Source of the DNA: JAUVPY01 sp034412795
Lineage (GTDB): Bacteria > Chloroflexota > Anaerolineae > 4572-78 > NAK82
Length of the DNA: 64,000 bases
Reading direction: 5' to 3'
Assembly (NCBI GenBank): GCA_034412795.1
Contig: DAOUMD010000068.1
Coordinates: 1-64,000, forward strand
Position numbers and translations under genes: made by a program
Notes under the pieces: model-generated
Seen by the model: only the letters and a program-made list of their open reading frames with translations
Databases searched by the model: none
Told to the model about the DNA's origin: nothing
Shown: piece by piece, positions 42,285-51,531 of the stretch
Layout: each line of letters starts with the position of its first letter
Position numbering within the stretch: position 1 is the stretch's first letter

Positions 42285-44030
42285 ATGATTAGAAAAGCAA
42301 GATATTGCAAAGAATTGTCCTTAGTGCTTGTACTTGTTTGGCTGGCTTATGGAGGGTGGGGGTGCTCGACAGGCAGGGCGACAGAGAAGGGAATTCCCAC
42401 CTTGAACGGTGCGTGGATGCATGCCAGGTCGATCACTACACCTGAGGAAGCTGATGAAATGTTAGCGCGGATTCAGAAGGGGAATCTCAACGCCGTGTTG
42501 GTGAATGTCTTTCTAAATGGTTATGCGTATTACGACAGCCAGTTGCTTGAAAAACAGGCTGATCTGGCGCCAGGTTACGACCCGCTCGCCTATGTCGTCG
42601 AGCAGGCTCACGAGAGGGGTATTGAGGTGCACGTCTGGTTGATAGCCGGCCCGGTGGGCGATCAGGGCCGGCCAGGCCCTATTCTGGCACGCCATCCGGA
42701 CTGGGGCATGCAAGGCCCCGACGGCCGGCAGAGCTATTGGCTGAATTACGCCCACCCCCAAGTCAGGCAGTTCATCGGTGACGTAGTATTAGAGATTGTG
42801 ACTAACTATGACGTGGACGGGGTGCATTTTGATTTCACCCGCTATCCCGGCGCGGCGTGGAGCTTTGATGCTTATACACATCAGGCCTTTGCTCAGCAAT
42901 ATGGCATTGACCTGGACCTTTTGCGATATGCGGAGCTACCTGCCTATGGGACGTTTAAGGGCAACCCCCTGGTGGGAGTGAGTACAGCGCGCGTGTTGGC
43001 CAGTTTTGATGGTGGCCAGCCGGCTGTGCTTCTCAACAGTCTGGGGGAAGGTGAGGTGTTGTTGCTGAATTGGTACGCCAATGAGCGCCAGGTGGCGGCC
43101 GGCGGCGAAATATTGCGCCGCGGTATCGATTATCTGCTGGATGGAAGCGGAGAGGTTTACATTCTGCGTTCTGAGGCCAATGCGGAAAGGTATGGCCTCG
43201 ATGAGTTCGATCGCGGGGTGGACTGGCTGAGAGACATGGGCTGGTCGCCAGTTGAGCTAAGTGAGGCGGATCTGGTGGGGCTTGAGGCTAATGCAGTCCT
43301 GGTGATGCCCAATGTCTATTTTATCAATTCCCAAGTGGCTTTGGACCTGGCTGATTTTGTGCGCCGGGGCGGGGGCCTGATCTTTATCGATGGGCCAACC
43401 CCATCCATACAAGACGAGAACGTCCAGGCCTTGACCGGGATGCGGGCCCGGGGCAGGCATTTTAAGGAAACCAGGTTGCTGCTGGCCGAGGGGGAACATC
43501 CGTTGATTCTTGCCAGCGAACGGGGCTTGGCGTTGGAGGATTACCAGAAACTTGACGCGCGCTGGAAGGCGTTTCGTGAGCAACTCATCAGCGATCTGTT
43601 GAGGGATGTTTATGAGCGAGTCAAACCACTGGTCCCGGGTGTATTGATAAGCGTTACGGTGGCTGCCGAACAGGAAACATTGGACGAGCAGCATTTTCTG
43701 GACTGGCAGGCCTGGCTGGCAGGAGGTTACGTGGACTTGGTCATTCCCAGGGCCTATGTGGATCAGGATGAACGCTTGTTGCCAGTGATTGCTAATTGGA
43801 TACCGGCTATGGGGAGCTCGGATCAAATTGCATTGGGTTTAATAACTCATTCTTCGCAAAATGGCACGAGTGTACCCAAGACTCCTGCGCGTTTGCTTTC
43901 CGAGGTAGACTTGGCCTACGCAACAGGTTCGAACGGTGTCGTTCTGTTCGATATCGAGCGTACCGGTGACGATGCGCTTGAAGCACTGGCAATCGAGTCT
44001 TTCGTGCCGCCGGTCGTTACTTCTGACTAA
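42285..44030 (+). CDS. Lipoprotein, glycosyl-hydrolase-like 10 (GHL10) family with inserted domain
   Basis: 581 residues. Signal peptide with a lipobox-like GGWGC (Cys27). The TIM-barrel GHL10 core shows GAWMHARSITTPEEADEMLA, NAVLVNVFLNGYAYYDS and DVDGVHFDFTRYPG. It is interrupted at about 225-385 by a GATase/ThuA-like domain (VLVMPNVYFINSQVALDLAD, RRGGGLIFIDGPTP), then resumes (HFLDWQAWLAGGYVDLVIPR). GHL10 members act on polysaccharides at the cell surface; a hydrolase or lyase trimming the polymer is plausible. The catalytic residues of this family are not well settled. Confidence 0.8.
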   Translation: MIRKARYCKELSLVLVLVWLAYGGWGCSTGRATEKGIPTLNGAWMHARSITTPEEADEMLARIQKGNLNAVLVNVFLNGYAYYDSQLLEKQADLAPGYDPLAYVVEQAHERGIEVHVWLIAGPVGDQGRPGPILARHPDWGMQGPDGRQSYWLNYAHPQVRQFIGDVVLEIVTNYDVDGVHFDFTRYPGAAWSFDAYTHQAFAQQYGIDLDLLRYAELPAYGTFKGNPLVGVSTARVLASFDGGQPAVLLNSLGEGEVLLLNWYANERQVAAGGEILRRGIDYLLDGSGEVYILRSEANAERYGLDEFDRGVDWLRDMGWSPVELSEADLVGLEANAVLVMPNVYFINSQVALDLADFVRRGGGLIFIDGPTPSIQDENVQALTGMRARGRHFKETRLLLAEGEHPLILASERGLALEDYQKLDARWKAFREQLISDLLRDVYERVKPLVPGVLISVTVAAEQETLDEQHFLDWQAWLAGGYVDLVIPRAYVDQDERLLPVIANWIPAMGSSDQIALGLITHSSQNGTSVPKTPARLLSEVDLAYATGSNGVVLFDIERTGDDALEALAIESFVPPVVTSD

Positions 44031-44039
44031 AAGGATGGA

Positions 44040-45335
44040 TTGATCACGTTGGCAAATCCGATAGCTATAGCAGCCAAAGGTAAGGGTTATTCGGCGCTGG
44101 TCAAGCGCGCTCGCTCCATTGGCGGGCGCTATGGCCTGAACATCGCCAGGATGGATGGTACGCTCAAGCTGTTTGTCGATATCCTGCAGGAGTTCGAGTG
44201 TGGGGCAACTTTTCCGATTACCGCCTCCGTCCTGGCTCGTCACGGGCCGGTGGTAAGGAAATACCAGGCGCAGAACATCGAATTTGCTGTTCACGGTCTC
44301 TTCCACGTTGATTACTCGCAGCTCCCCGGTCGTGAGCAAACCGGGCATCTGGGGAGGAGCCGGCAGATCTTTGACCGGGCACAGGTTCGATTGAGTGGCT
44401 TTCGCTGCCCTTATTTGCGCTGGAACCAAGATACCCTGACTGCCATTGAGGCTAATGACCTGAGTTATGACAGCAGCCAGGCTTTGCACTGGGATGTGGT
44501 TGACAGCTATGGAACCGATGACTATCAGCATGTACTGGACTTCTACGGCTCCCGCCCGGCCAAGGATTACCCTGGCTTGCCCAAACAGGCAGGAAACCTG
44601 GTGCAGATTCCGTATTGTGTGCCTGATGACGAGGCCCTCATCGAGCGCTTGAAGCTGGACGATGAGGAGGCTATGAGTGACATCTGGCTGGCTATCTTGG
44701 AGCGGACTTATGACTTGGGCGAGCTATTTACGCTGGGCTTGCACCCGGAGCGCATTGACCTGCTTCAAGAACCGCTTACGGCTGTGTTAACTCAGGCGCG
44801 CTGTCTGTCCCCTGGGGTATGGATTGCACGCCTTGACGAAATCGCGCGCTGGTGGCAAGCGCGGAGTCGGGCCACTTTTGAAGTGGCGACCGAAGGGGAT
44901 GGTACCTTCCGTCTGGCAGTACACGGACCACCAGGCACAACGGTTATGGCGCGTGGCGTAAAGGTTGATGTCCCCGCCGAGCCATGGGGAGATGGCTTCG
45001 ACTGCATCTCGGCGACGAGTTTTCGATTCCAGGCCAGCCAGCGACCCTTTATTGGACTCCCGCCGGATAGCGACACGACGTTGCTGGATTTCCTGAGACA
45101 ACAGGGTTATTGGGTAGAGACCAGCAACGAAGATCAGGCTTATTCGATCTATCTTCGCCAATCCCGTTTCTTCGCAGAAGATGAACGTTCGCTATTGCAG
45201 CGTCTGGCTCAGAGTGACGGGCCGCTCATTCGCTTTGGTCGCTGGCCGGATGGTGCTCGTAGCGCGTTGTGTATCAGCGGCGACATCGACGCTATGACCT
45301 TGTGGGATTATGGGCTGCGCCTGTTGGGAAGGTAA
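44040..45335 (+). CDS. Polysaccharide deacetylase (NodB/CE4-like)
   Basis: 431 residues from TTG 44040 with AAAAGGAT upstream. NodB-like elements: EFECGATFPITASVLARHG, EFAVHGLFHVDYSQLPG (metal His residues), and LSGFRCPYLRWNQDTLTAIE. It could remove N-acetyl groups from the glycan. The C-terminal half (about 265-431) is not recognisable as a named domain. It lacks a signal peptide, so it may act on lipid-linked sugars in the cytoplasm. It lies ahead of algD. Confidence 0.75.
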   Translation: MITLANPIAIAAKGKGYSALVKRARSIGGRYGLNIARMDGTLKLFVDILQEFECGATFPITASVLARHGPVVRKYQAQNIEFAVHGLFHVDYSQLPGREQTGHLGRSRQIFDRAQVRLSGFRCPYLRWNQDTLTAIEANDLSYDSSQALHWDVVDSYGTDDYQHVLDFYGSRPAKDYPGLPKQAGNLVQIPYCVPDDEALIERLKLDDEEAMSDIWLAILERTYDLGELFTLGLHPERIDLLQEPLTAVLTQARCLSPGVWIARLDEIARWWQARSRATFEVATEGDGTFRLAVHGPPGTTVMARGVKVDVPAEPWGDGFDCISATSFRFQASQRPFIGLPPDSDTTLLDFLRQQGYWVETSNEDQAYSIYLRQSRFFAEDERSLLQRLAQSDGPLIRFGRWPDGARSALCISGDIDAMTLWDYGLRLLGR

Positions 45336-45338
45336 TCG

Positions 45339-45385
45339 CTTCATCAAAAAATAGCTATAATCCGGCTCGTGCTTTATTGATGAAG
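45339..45385 (+). promoter_or_regulatory. Inverted repeat around a TATAAT, ahead of the GDP-mannose dehydrogenase
   Basis: CTTCATCAA (45339-45347) and TTGATGAAG (45377-45385) are exact reverse complements, with TATAAT at 45356-45361 in the loop. It could be an operator plus -10 box giving the algD-like gene its own promoter. No clear -35 box is seen. Confidence 0.4.
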
Positions 45386-45417
45386 GACGGGCTATACTAT
45401 CTACAAGGAGCACTCTT

Positions 45418-46734
45418 GTGAAAATCAGTGTCTTTGGTCTAGGTTACGTGGGATCGGTGTCGGCAGGGTGCCTGGCAACTCTCGGCCACGAAGTGATTGG
45501 CGTTGACGTGAATCCTCTAAAGGTGGATATGATCAATGCTGGTCAGAGCCCAGTTATCGAAGCGGATTTGGATGATCTCATCGCCAAGGCGGTGAGATCT
45601 GGAAAGCTTAGCGCTGTTACCGAGGCTAGCGAGGCTATTACGGCCTCCGATATTTCGTTGGTGTGTGTAGGTACACCCAGTCAAGATAACGGTAATCTAA
45701 GCCTGACCTACGTTGAGCGCGTGTGTCAGGAGATCGGCCAGGCTCTGGCCTTGAAGAATGGTTATCACGTGGTTGTATTGCGCAGTACTATGTTGCCGGG
45801 GAGCACTGAAGAACTCGTCATTCCCAACTTGGAGAGCTCCTCTGGGCGTCAGGTGGGCCGAGATTTTGGCGTATCTTTTAACCCCGAGTTTTTGCGGGAG
45901 GGAACTGCTGTTCATGACTTCCATCATCCTCCCTTTACCCTCATTGGTCAATACGACAGTCGAGGGGCTGAAATGGCAGCCGAGCTCTACGTCAGCATTG
46001 ACGCCCCGCTTCTGGTGGTTCCTCTAGGGGTCGGAGAAATGGTCAAGTACGCCAACAACGCGTTCCATGCCCTCAAGGTTACCTTTGCCAACGAAATTGG
46101 CAACATCTGTAAGGAGCAGGGGATAGACAGCCACCAGGTCATGGATATCTTCTGCATGGACGAGAAGTTGAATCTGTCCTCGTATTATCTCAAGCCTGGC
46201 TTTGCCTTCGGTGGTTCGTGCCTGCCCAAAGACCTGCGGGCGTTGCTTTATCACGCACACCGTCTCGATCTGAGTTTGCCGGTCATGGAATCCATCCTGC
46301 CTAGTAATGAACTCCAGACCAAACGGGGCTACGAACTTATCAAGCAGTCAGGCCGCAAACAGGTGGGGGTGTTGGGTTTCAGCTTCAAGGCTGGGACCGA
46401 TGACTTGCGGGAAAGTCCTCTAGTAGAGCTGATCGAAACCCTTATCGGCAAGGGCTATCATGTCATGGTTTATGATAAAAACGTTTCGCTGGCTCGTCTA
46501 CAAGGTGCCAATCGTGCCTATATCGAGCGCGAAATCCCCCACATTGCTACCCTGATGTGTGGCTCGATGGAAGAGGTGCTTGCCGAGAGTGAAGTTATCG
46601 TCATTGGCAACAAGGCCCCCGAGTTTGCTTCGGTGCCCCACCAAGTGCGCCAGGACCAGGTAGTCATTGACCTGGTGCGCATTTCGAAAGAGATCGATCA
46701 CTTGAATGGTCGGTACGATGGCATTTGTTGGTAG
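45418..46734 (+). CDS. algD: GDP-mannose 6-dehydrogenase (AlgD type)
   Basis: 438 residues from GTG 45418, with AAGGAG upstream. NAD-binding ISVFGLGYVGSVSAGCLATL at 3-22. The catalytic cysteine is C268 in FAFGGSCLPKDLRAL, the GGSCLPKD form seen in AlgD rather than the GGxCFPKD of UDP-glucose dehydrogenases, and the number equals that of the Pseudomonas enzyme. It oxidises GDP-mannose to GDP-mannuronate, so the polymer probably contains mannuronic acid. UDP-sugar specificity cannot be fully excluded from sequence alone. Confidence 0.85.
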   Translation: MKISVFGLGYVGSVSAGCLATLGHEVIGVDVNPLKVDMINAGQSPVIEADLDDLIAKAVRSGKLSAVTEASEAITASDISLVCVGTPSQDNGNLSLTYVERVCQEIGQALALKNGYHVVVLRSTMLPGSTEELVIPNLESSSGRQVGRDFGVSFNPEFLREGTAVHDFHHPPFTLIGQYDSRGAEMAAELYVSIDAPLLVVPLGVGEMVKYANNAFHALKVTFANEIGNICKEQGIDSHQVMDIFCMDEKLNLSSYYLKPGFAFGGSCLPKDLRALLYHAHRLDLSLPVMESILPSNELQTKRGYELIKQSGRKQVGVLGFSFKAGTDDLRESPLVELIETLIGKGYHVMVYDKNVSLARLQGANRAYIEREIPHIATLMCGSMEEVLAESEVIVIGNKAPEFASVPHQVRQDQVVIDLVRISKEIDHLNGRYDGICW

Positions 46735-46751
46735 GAGTTAGGTAGAAGAAG

Positions 46752-47957
46752 ATGAATAGCGAGCGAAACATAGAACATCCCAGAAAACACTGTATGGTCG
46801 TCCACGCCTACTATCCCGTCGGGGAGACCCGCGTGGAAAGAGAAGCACAGGCTTTGTTGGCGCATGGTTTTGAGGTGGATATCATCAGTCTGCGCAAGCC
46901 TGGCGAGCTGGCTCGCGAAACAGTTGACGGTGCAGCGGTCTACCGCCTGCCTGTAAGACGTCATGCAGGCGGTTTTGCCGTGCGGATGCTTGAGTATCTG
47001 CACTTCTTTCTCTTAGCCTTTATTCGGATTACCAGCTTGCACCTGAAGCGACGTTACAATGTCGTACAGGTTCACAATTTGCCTGACTTTCTGGTTTTTG
47101 TGGCGTTGATCCCCAGGCTGATCGGGGCTCGTGTCATCCTGGATTTGCACGATTTGATGCCTGAATTCTATGCTGAGCGTTTCCAGCGGTCGCTGGATAG
47201 CCTGCCCGTGCGCTTGATCCGGTGGCAGGAGCGGTGGTCCTGTGGCTTCGCCGATCACATTATTACCGTGACGGAGTTATGGCGCCAGTCGCTCATCAAA
47301 CGTGGGCAGCCAGCCGACAAGATCTCTGTGGTTATGAACGTGGCCGACGATCGTATCTTCAATCAAGATGTGGCGGTGGATGGACCTGGCGACGACGGCC
47401 ATTTTCGCCTGATTTATCACGGTACAATCGATCGGCGCTATGGTCTGGACCTGGCCTTAAGGGCTATTGACCACATACGCGAGGAAGCACCCGACCTCCA
47501 GTTGACGATCCATGGCGGGGGGGAGCACCGGCGGACCCTGCTTCGTATGGTGGATGAACTGGGGCTGCAAGATCACGTCCAGTTCAGCACGTGCTTCGTC
47601 CCCACAGCCGAGTTGCCCAAAATCATCAAAAGAGCTCAATTGGCCGTGGTTCCCTATCGAGATGGCGTGTTCACCGGTGGGATACTGCCCACTAAACTGA
47701 TGGAGTATGCGGCGTTGGGTATTCCTGCCATCGCTGCCCGCACACCCGCCATCGCTGCCCACTTTGACGAAACGACTATCCAGTTCTTCACGCCGAGCGA
47801 TGTGGACGAACTGGGCCGTTGCATCTTGGACTTGTATCGGGACCGGGCCAAGTTAGCCAGCTTGGCGCGCAATACCGCTAAATTCAACGAGTTATACAAC
47901 TGGCCCAAGATAAGCGCAGAGTATGTGGCTCTCGTCGAACGGGTGGGCAAAAATTAA
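46752..47957 (+). CDS. Glycosyltransferase family 4
   Basis: 401 residues. N-domain KHCMVVHAYYPVGETRVERE, YNVVQVHNLPDFLVFVAL, and C-domain FRLIYHGTIDRRYGLDLALR with donor segment YRDGVFTGGILPTKLMEYAA. This resembles glycosyltransferases of WbnE/WsaF type. It begins 18 bp after the GDP-mannose dehydrogenase stop, so it may transfer the mannuronate made there; this is inferred from position. Confidence 0.9.
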   Translation: MNSERNIEHPRKHCMVVHAYYPVGETRVEREAQALLAHGFEVDIISLRKPGELARETVDGAAVYRLPVRRHAGGFAVRMLEYLHFFLLAFIRITSLHLKRRYNVVQVHNLPDFLVFVALIPRLIGARVILDLHDLMPEFYAERFQRSLDSLPVRLIRWQERWSCGFADHIITVTELWRQSLIKRGQPADKISVVMNVADDRIFNQDVAVDGPGDDGHFRLIYHGTIDRRYGLDLALRAIDHIREEAPDLQLTIHGGGEHRRTLLRMVDELGLQDHVQFSTCFVPTAELPKIIKRAQLAVVPYRDGVFTGGILPTKLMEYAALGIPAIAARTPAIAAHFDETTIQFFTPSDVDELGRCILDLYRDRAKLASLARNTAKFNELYNWPKISAEYVALVERVGKN

Positions 47958-47975
47958 AATACGGGTTAGAGAAAA

Positions 47976-48983
47976 ATGGAAATCGTCCAGCAGTTGGATG
48001 AGAATTTGTGGCGAGATTTTGTTGAAAAGAGTCCTGTGGGCAATATTTTCCATACACCGGAGATGTTTCAAGTCTTTGCCCGAGCTAAAGGGCATGAGCC
48101 CTCTTTGTGGGCAGCCGTTAATGGGGACGGCCGTCCTCTAGCCTTATTGTTGCCGGTACAAGTCACGTTAATGGACGGACCGCTACGACGTGTTACGACC
48201 CGTGCTGTAGCCTATGGCAGTGTAGTGTGTGACGCTGGCACCAAAGGTAAGGAAGCCCTGGAGGTACTACTGCGGACCTATGGACGGGAAGTGAAAAGCA
48301 TTGCCCTGTTTACCGAGTTACGCAACCTGTCAGACTTGAGTGATCTGCAGACCATACTGGATAAATACAGCTTTGCCTACGAAGATCACCTGGACTACTT
48401 GATTGACCTTGACCGCCCGCCAGAAGAGGTGCTGCAAAGTATTGGTCGACGTACTCGAAAGAATATAAGGCGTGGACTTAGACAAGGCGAGGTGATTATT
48501 GAAGAGGCAACTCGGCGCGAACAAGTGGGTCTCTGTTATGAATTGTTGCAAAGAACGTATGCAAATGCCCAAGTGCCCTTGGCAGACTGGTCGCTGTTTG
48601 AAGCAGCATTCGACGTGCTGAATCCCAAGGGAATGGTCAAATTTTTGTTAGCTCGGATTGGCGATTCCTATGCCGCCGGATCGGTAGAGCTAGTTTTTAA
48701 AGATGTAATCTATGGCTGGTACGGTGGTATGGATCGTGCCTACAGCGGTTACATTCCCAACGAGCTTCTATTGTGGCATATCTTTCGATGGGGTGCAGAA
48801 AACGGTTACAAGGTGTATGATTTTGGTGGGGCTGGTAAACCGGATGAGGATTACCCGGTGCGCGATTTCAAAGCCAAATTCGGCGGTGAGTTGGTCTGCT
48901 ATGGTCGAAATACCTTGATCCATGCACCTATGCTAATGTGGTTAAGCGAGCGGGGATACCGCTTGTTGCGTAAATGGCTATAG
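47976..48983 (+). CDS. FemAB-like GNAT peptidyl/aminoacyl transferase
   Basis: 335 residues. Two GNAT-like halves: GNIFHTPEMFQVFARAKGHE in the first, and SIGRRTRKNIRRGLRQGEVI then YGWYGGMDRAYSGYIPNELL, YDFGGAGKPDEDYPVRDFKA in the second, characteristic of the FemAB-like/BioF2 family. Relatives transfer amino acids or acyl groups onto cell-wall or polysaccharide acceptors. ATG 47976 has a weak ribosome-binding site (GGTTAGAG). With the ATP-grasp and CapK neighbours it suggests an amino-acid or acyl decoration step. Confidence 0.85.
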   Translation: MEIVQQLDENLWRDFVEKSPVGNIFHTPEMFQVFARAKGHEPSLWAAVNGDGRPLALLLPVQVTLMDGPLRRVTTRAVAYGSVVCDAGTKGKEALEVLLRTYGREVKSIALFTELRNLSDLSDLQTILDKYSFAYEDHLDYLIDLDRPPEEVLQSIGRRTRKNIRRGLRQGEVIIEEATRREQVGLCYELLQRTYANAQVPLADWSLFEAAFDVLNPKGMVKFLLARIGDSYAAGSVELVFKDVIYGWYGGMDRAYSGYIPNELLLWHIFRWGAENGYKVYDFGGAGKPDEDYPVRDFKAKFGGELVCYGRNTLIHAPMLMWLSERGYRLLRKWL

Positions 48984-49008
48984 TTTTGAAGAGTGGAGGG
49001 ATTACAAC

Positions 49009-50145
49009 ATGAAACCACCGACCTTCTCTGTACTCATTCCAGACGGCGAAAGTGACTTTGCAGTCTTTGTTATGCACGGCTTCGTCGACTACCCGCAAGT
49101 CAAGTTATACGTTCTATCTAATCAGTACTGGGCACCGGCTCGTTTCTCGCGTTTATGCCATAAATACATTTATAAGGAATTCGGCACTGATCCCAGTGAG
49201 CGATTCAAAGCAGCAGCCGAGGTGGCGAGGCAGAATCACATTGATGTTATTCTTCCTATTGAAATGGAATGGATATCGCCTTATGATGACCAGCGACAAG
49301 CCCTCTCACAGGTAGCACCTGTAGTCCCTGTTCTAGACTCGGAATCCTTCAAGTTTGCGAACAATAAATGGATGCTATACGAGTTGATGAAAGAACATGG
49401 GTTCCCAATCATACCAACCGTCCTGTGTACTCTCGACGACGACTTTGAGCAACAAATACACGATTTAGAGTTTCCTGTGCTCATCAAGCCTGTTACAGCT
49501 TGGGGCGGAGAGGGTATCCAACGCTTTGAGACCAGGGCTCAACTACAAGAGTTCTTGGATCAATCTGACAGCGAAAAGATCAAGAACAGATACATCGTCC
49601 AGAGTTTCTTAACAGGCTACGTAGGTGGTCTGAACATCTTATGCCGGAGGGGGGAGTTATTGGCCCACACGATGCAACGCGGGTTTATACCTAACCCCAT
49701 AAAATATGCCGCGGCGGCGGCCATTGAATTCATCAGGCGTGAGGACGCATTGGAACTTGGAAAGAACCTCGTCTCAGAACTCAAGTATAACGGGGTGGCC
49801 AATATAGATATGTTCTATGACACCGTAGACAACCAAGTCAAAATCCTTGAGGTAAATACTCGTTTTTGGGGGAGCCTGCGTGGTTCATATGTAGCTGGTG
49901 TAAGCTTCCCATATCTGGCCTGCCTGGCAGCCTTGGATATGCCTTTTCCTGTTCCAGACTATGAACTCACCCGATATGTACATCCCAAAACGGCACTAAA
50001 GGAGGGAATACTAAGAGCTCTGGGCAGGAGTCAATATGAGAAATTCCCTCTTGAACAAACAGGCCTGAGATATATGCTGGCTGATCCTATAGCCGAGACC
50101 TTCAGAGCGATGCGGCAGCAACTAGCCGGTGATAGATGGCAATAA
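49009..50145 (+). CDS. ATP-grasp ligase
   Basis: 378 residues. ATP-grasp elements: FANNKWMLYELMKEHGFPII, FPVLIKPVTAWGGEGIQRFE (the lysine and glycine-rich loop) and KILEVNTRFWGSLRGSY (metal-binding Glu/Asn). Such enzymes make amide or peptide bonds from a carboxylate via acyl-phosphate; this one resembles carbamoyl-phosphate-type/PylC-like carboxylate-amine ligases. It follows the FemAB-like gene by 25 bp and precedes a CapK-like gene by 17 bp. Substrate unknown. Confidence 0.85.
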   Translation: MKPPTFSVLIPDGESDFAVFVMHGFVDYPQVKLYVLSNQYWAPARFSRLCHKYIYKEFGTDPSERFKAAAEVARQNHIDVILPIEMEWISPYDDQRQALSQVAPVVPVLDSESFKFANNKWMLYELMKEHGFPIIPTVLCTLDDDFEQQIHDLEFPVLIKPVTAWGGEGIQRFETRAQLQEFLDQSDSEKIKNRYIVQSFLTGYVGGLNILCRRGELLAHTMQRGFIPNPIKYAAAAAIEFIRREDALELGKNLVSELKYNGVANIDMFYDTVDNQVKILEVNTRFWGSLRGSYVAGVSFPYLACLAALDMPFPVPDYELTRYVHPKTALKEGILRALGRSQYEKFPLEQTGLRYMLADPIAETFRAMRQQLAGDRWQ

Positions 50146-50162
50146 GCTACAGGAGAGTTACA

Positions 50163-51515
50163 ATGAGCTCGTTTCCACGACTACAAGCGATAAAGCTTTA
50201 TCAGATGTTCACAGGCCGGCGTTTTTTGGAGAGGCTGGATGAATTGAATCGGACTCAATGGCTCAGCAGAGATGAACTCTTGAACTTACAGCGCACCAAA
50301 TTGCATAAGTTGCTGGAGTACACCTATAAGAACGTGCCCTTCTATCGCCGTTTGTTTGACCGTGTTGGCCTCCAACCAGCCGATGTCCTGAGCGATCTGA
50401 GCAGCATGCACAAAATTCCAGTTTTGACCAAGGCTATCATTCGAGAGAATTTTGATGAGTTGCTCACCACCGAGTCCCAACGTCGCGAGCAGATGAGTTC
50501 TCTTACAACGGGAGGCTCCACAGGACATCCATTGGTCTTTATGCAAGACAACAATTTCCGCGACTACGTGACAGCCGACATCCACCGCCACTTGGGATGG
50601 GCCGGTTGGCAACTGGGAGAGATCCACGCCTACATCTGGGGGGCGAACTTTGAAGTGAAGGCTTCCCAAACCACTCGGGCCAAGCTGATGGACTGGGCTC
50701 TCAATCGCTTCGTGACCAATGCTTACGTCCTATCGGATGAGAGTATGAGTGCCTTTGCTGCCGAGGTCAGGCGTCGCCGCCCCCGAATCCTCTTTTGCTA
50801 TCCTTCTAGCGGGTACCGTTTTGCTCAATTTGTACGTGAGCAGGGTTACGGCGACATCAAGTTCGATGCCATCTTTTCTTCGGCCGAGGTGCTCTATCCT
50901 GTCCAACGGCAGTTCATGGAAGAAGTATTCGAAGGCAAGATGTTCAACCGCTACGGCACCCGCGAGCTGGGTGGGATTAGTTGCGAATGTGAGGCACATA
51001 CCGGCTTACACGCCAGCATCGAAAACGTCTACATTGAGATATTACGGAACGGTCAACCGGCTGAGCCTGGCGAAGAGGGCGACATAATTGTGACCAACCT
51101 CAATAACTACGGCATGCCCCTCATTCGCTATAGCATTGAGGATATGGGCGCCTGGCGCGTGGAGGGCGGCTGCCCTTGCGGACGGGAGTTGCCGATGATG
51201 GAATTGAGGCTGGCACGGCAGATTGATATGTTTAAAACCAGGGATGGTCGCTCGGTTTGGGGCGGCTTTGCCAGTCCGATGTTCGGCATGGAAGGCGTCA
51301 AACGCTTTCAACTGATTCAGAAGTCCCTGGATCTGGTGGTGGCCCGCATCGTAAAGGACGGGGATTTGGACGAGAAAAAACTGGCCGAGATAGAACGTAC
51401 CGTCAAGATTGCGCTGGGTGACAACGTCGAGGTCAAGTTCGAGTTCCCCGATGAAATCGCTGTTTATGACTCAGGTAAGTATCGCTATGCAATCTCGGAG
51501 CTAAAGGATACGTAG
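50163..51515 (+). CDS. CapK/PaaK-like adenylate-forming enzyme
   Basis: About 450 residues from ATG 50163, with CAGGAG upstream; ATG 50136 would overlap the previous gene. The AMP-binding loop is LTTGGSTGHPLVF at 114-126, with RYGTRELGGISCECEA and GMPLIRYSIEDMGAW later, as in phenylacetate-CoA ligases and the CapK polysaccharide-biosynthesis proteins. It activates a carboxylic acid as an adenylate. In this setting it may supply an activated acyl or amino acid to the neighbouring FemAB/GNAT proteins. Confidence 0.85.
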   Translation: MSSFPRLQAIKLYQMFTGRRFLERLDELNRTQWLSRDELLNLQRTKLHKLLEYTYKNVPFYRRLFDRVGLQPADVLSDLSSMHKIPVLTKAIIRENFDELLTTESQRREQMSSLTTGGSTGHPLVFMQDNNFRDYVTADIHRHLGWAGWQLGEIHAYIWGANFEVKASQTTRAKLMDWALNRFVTNAYVLSDESMSAFAAEVRRRRPRILFCYPSSGYRFAQFVREQGYGDIKFDAIFSSAEVLYPVQRQFMEEVFEGKMFNRYGTRELGGISCECEAHTGLHASIENVYIEILRNGQPAEPGEEGDIIVTNLNNYGMPLIRYSIEDMGAWRVEGGCPCGRELPMMELRLARQIDMFKTRDGRSVWGGFASPMFGMEGVKRFQLIQKSLDLVVARIVKDGDLDEKKLAEIERTVKIALGDNVEVKFEFPDEIAVYDSGKYRYAISELKDT

Positions 51516-51531
51516 CGAGTGGAAAGATGTG

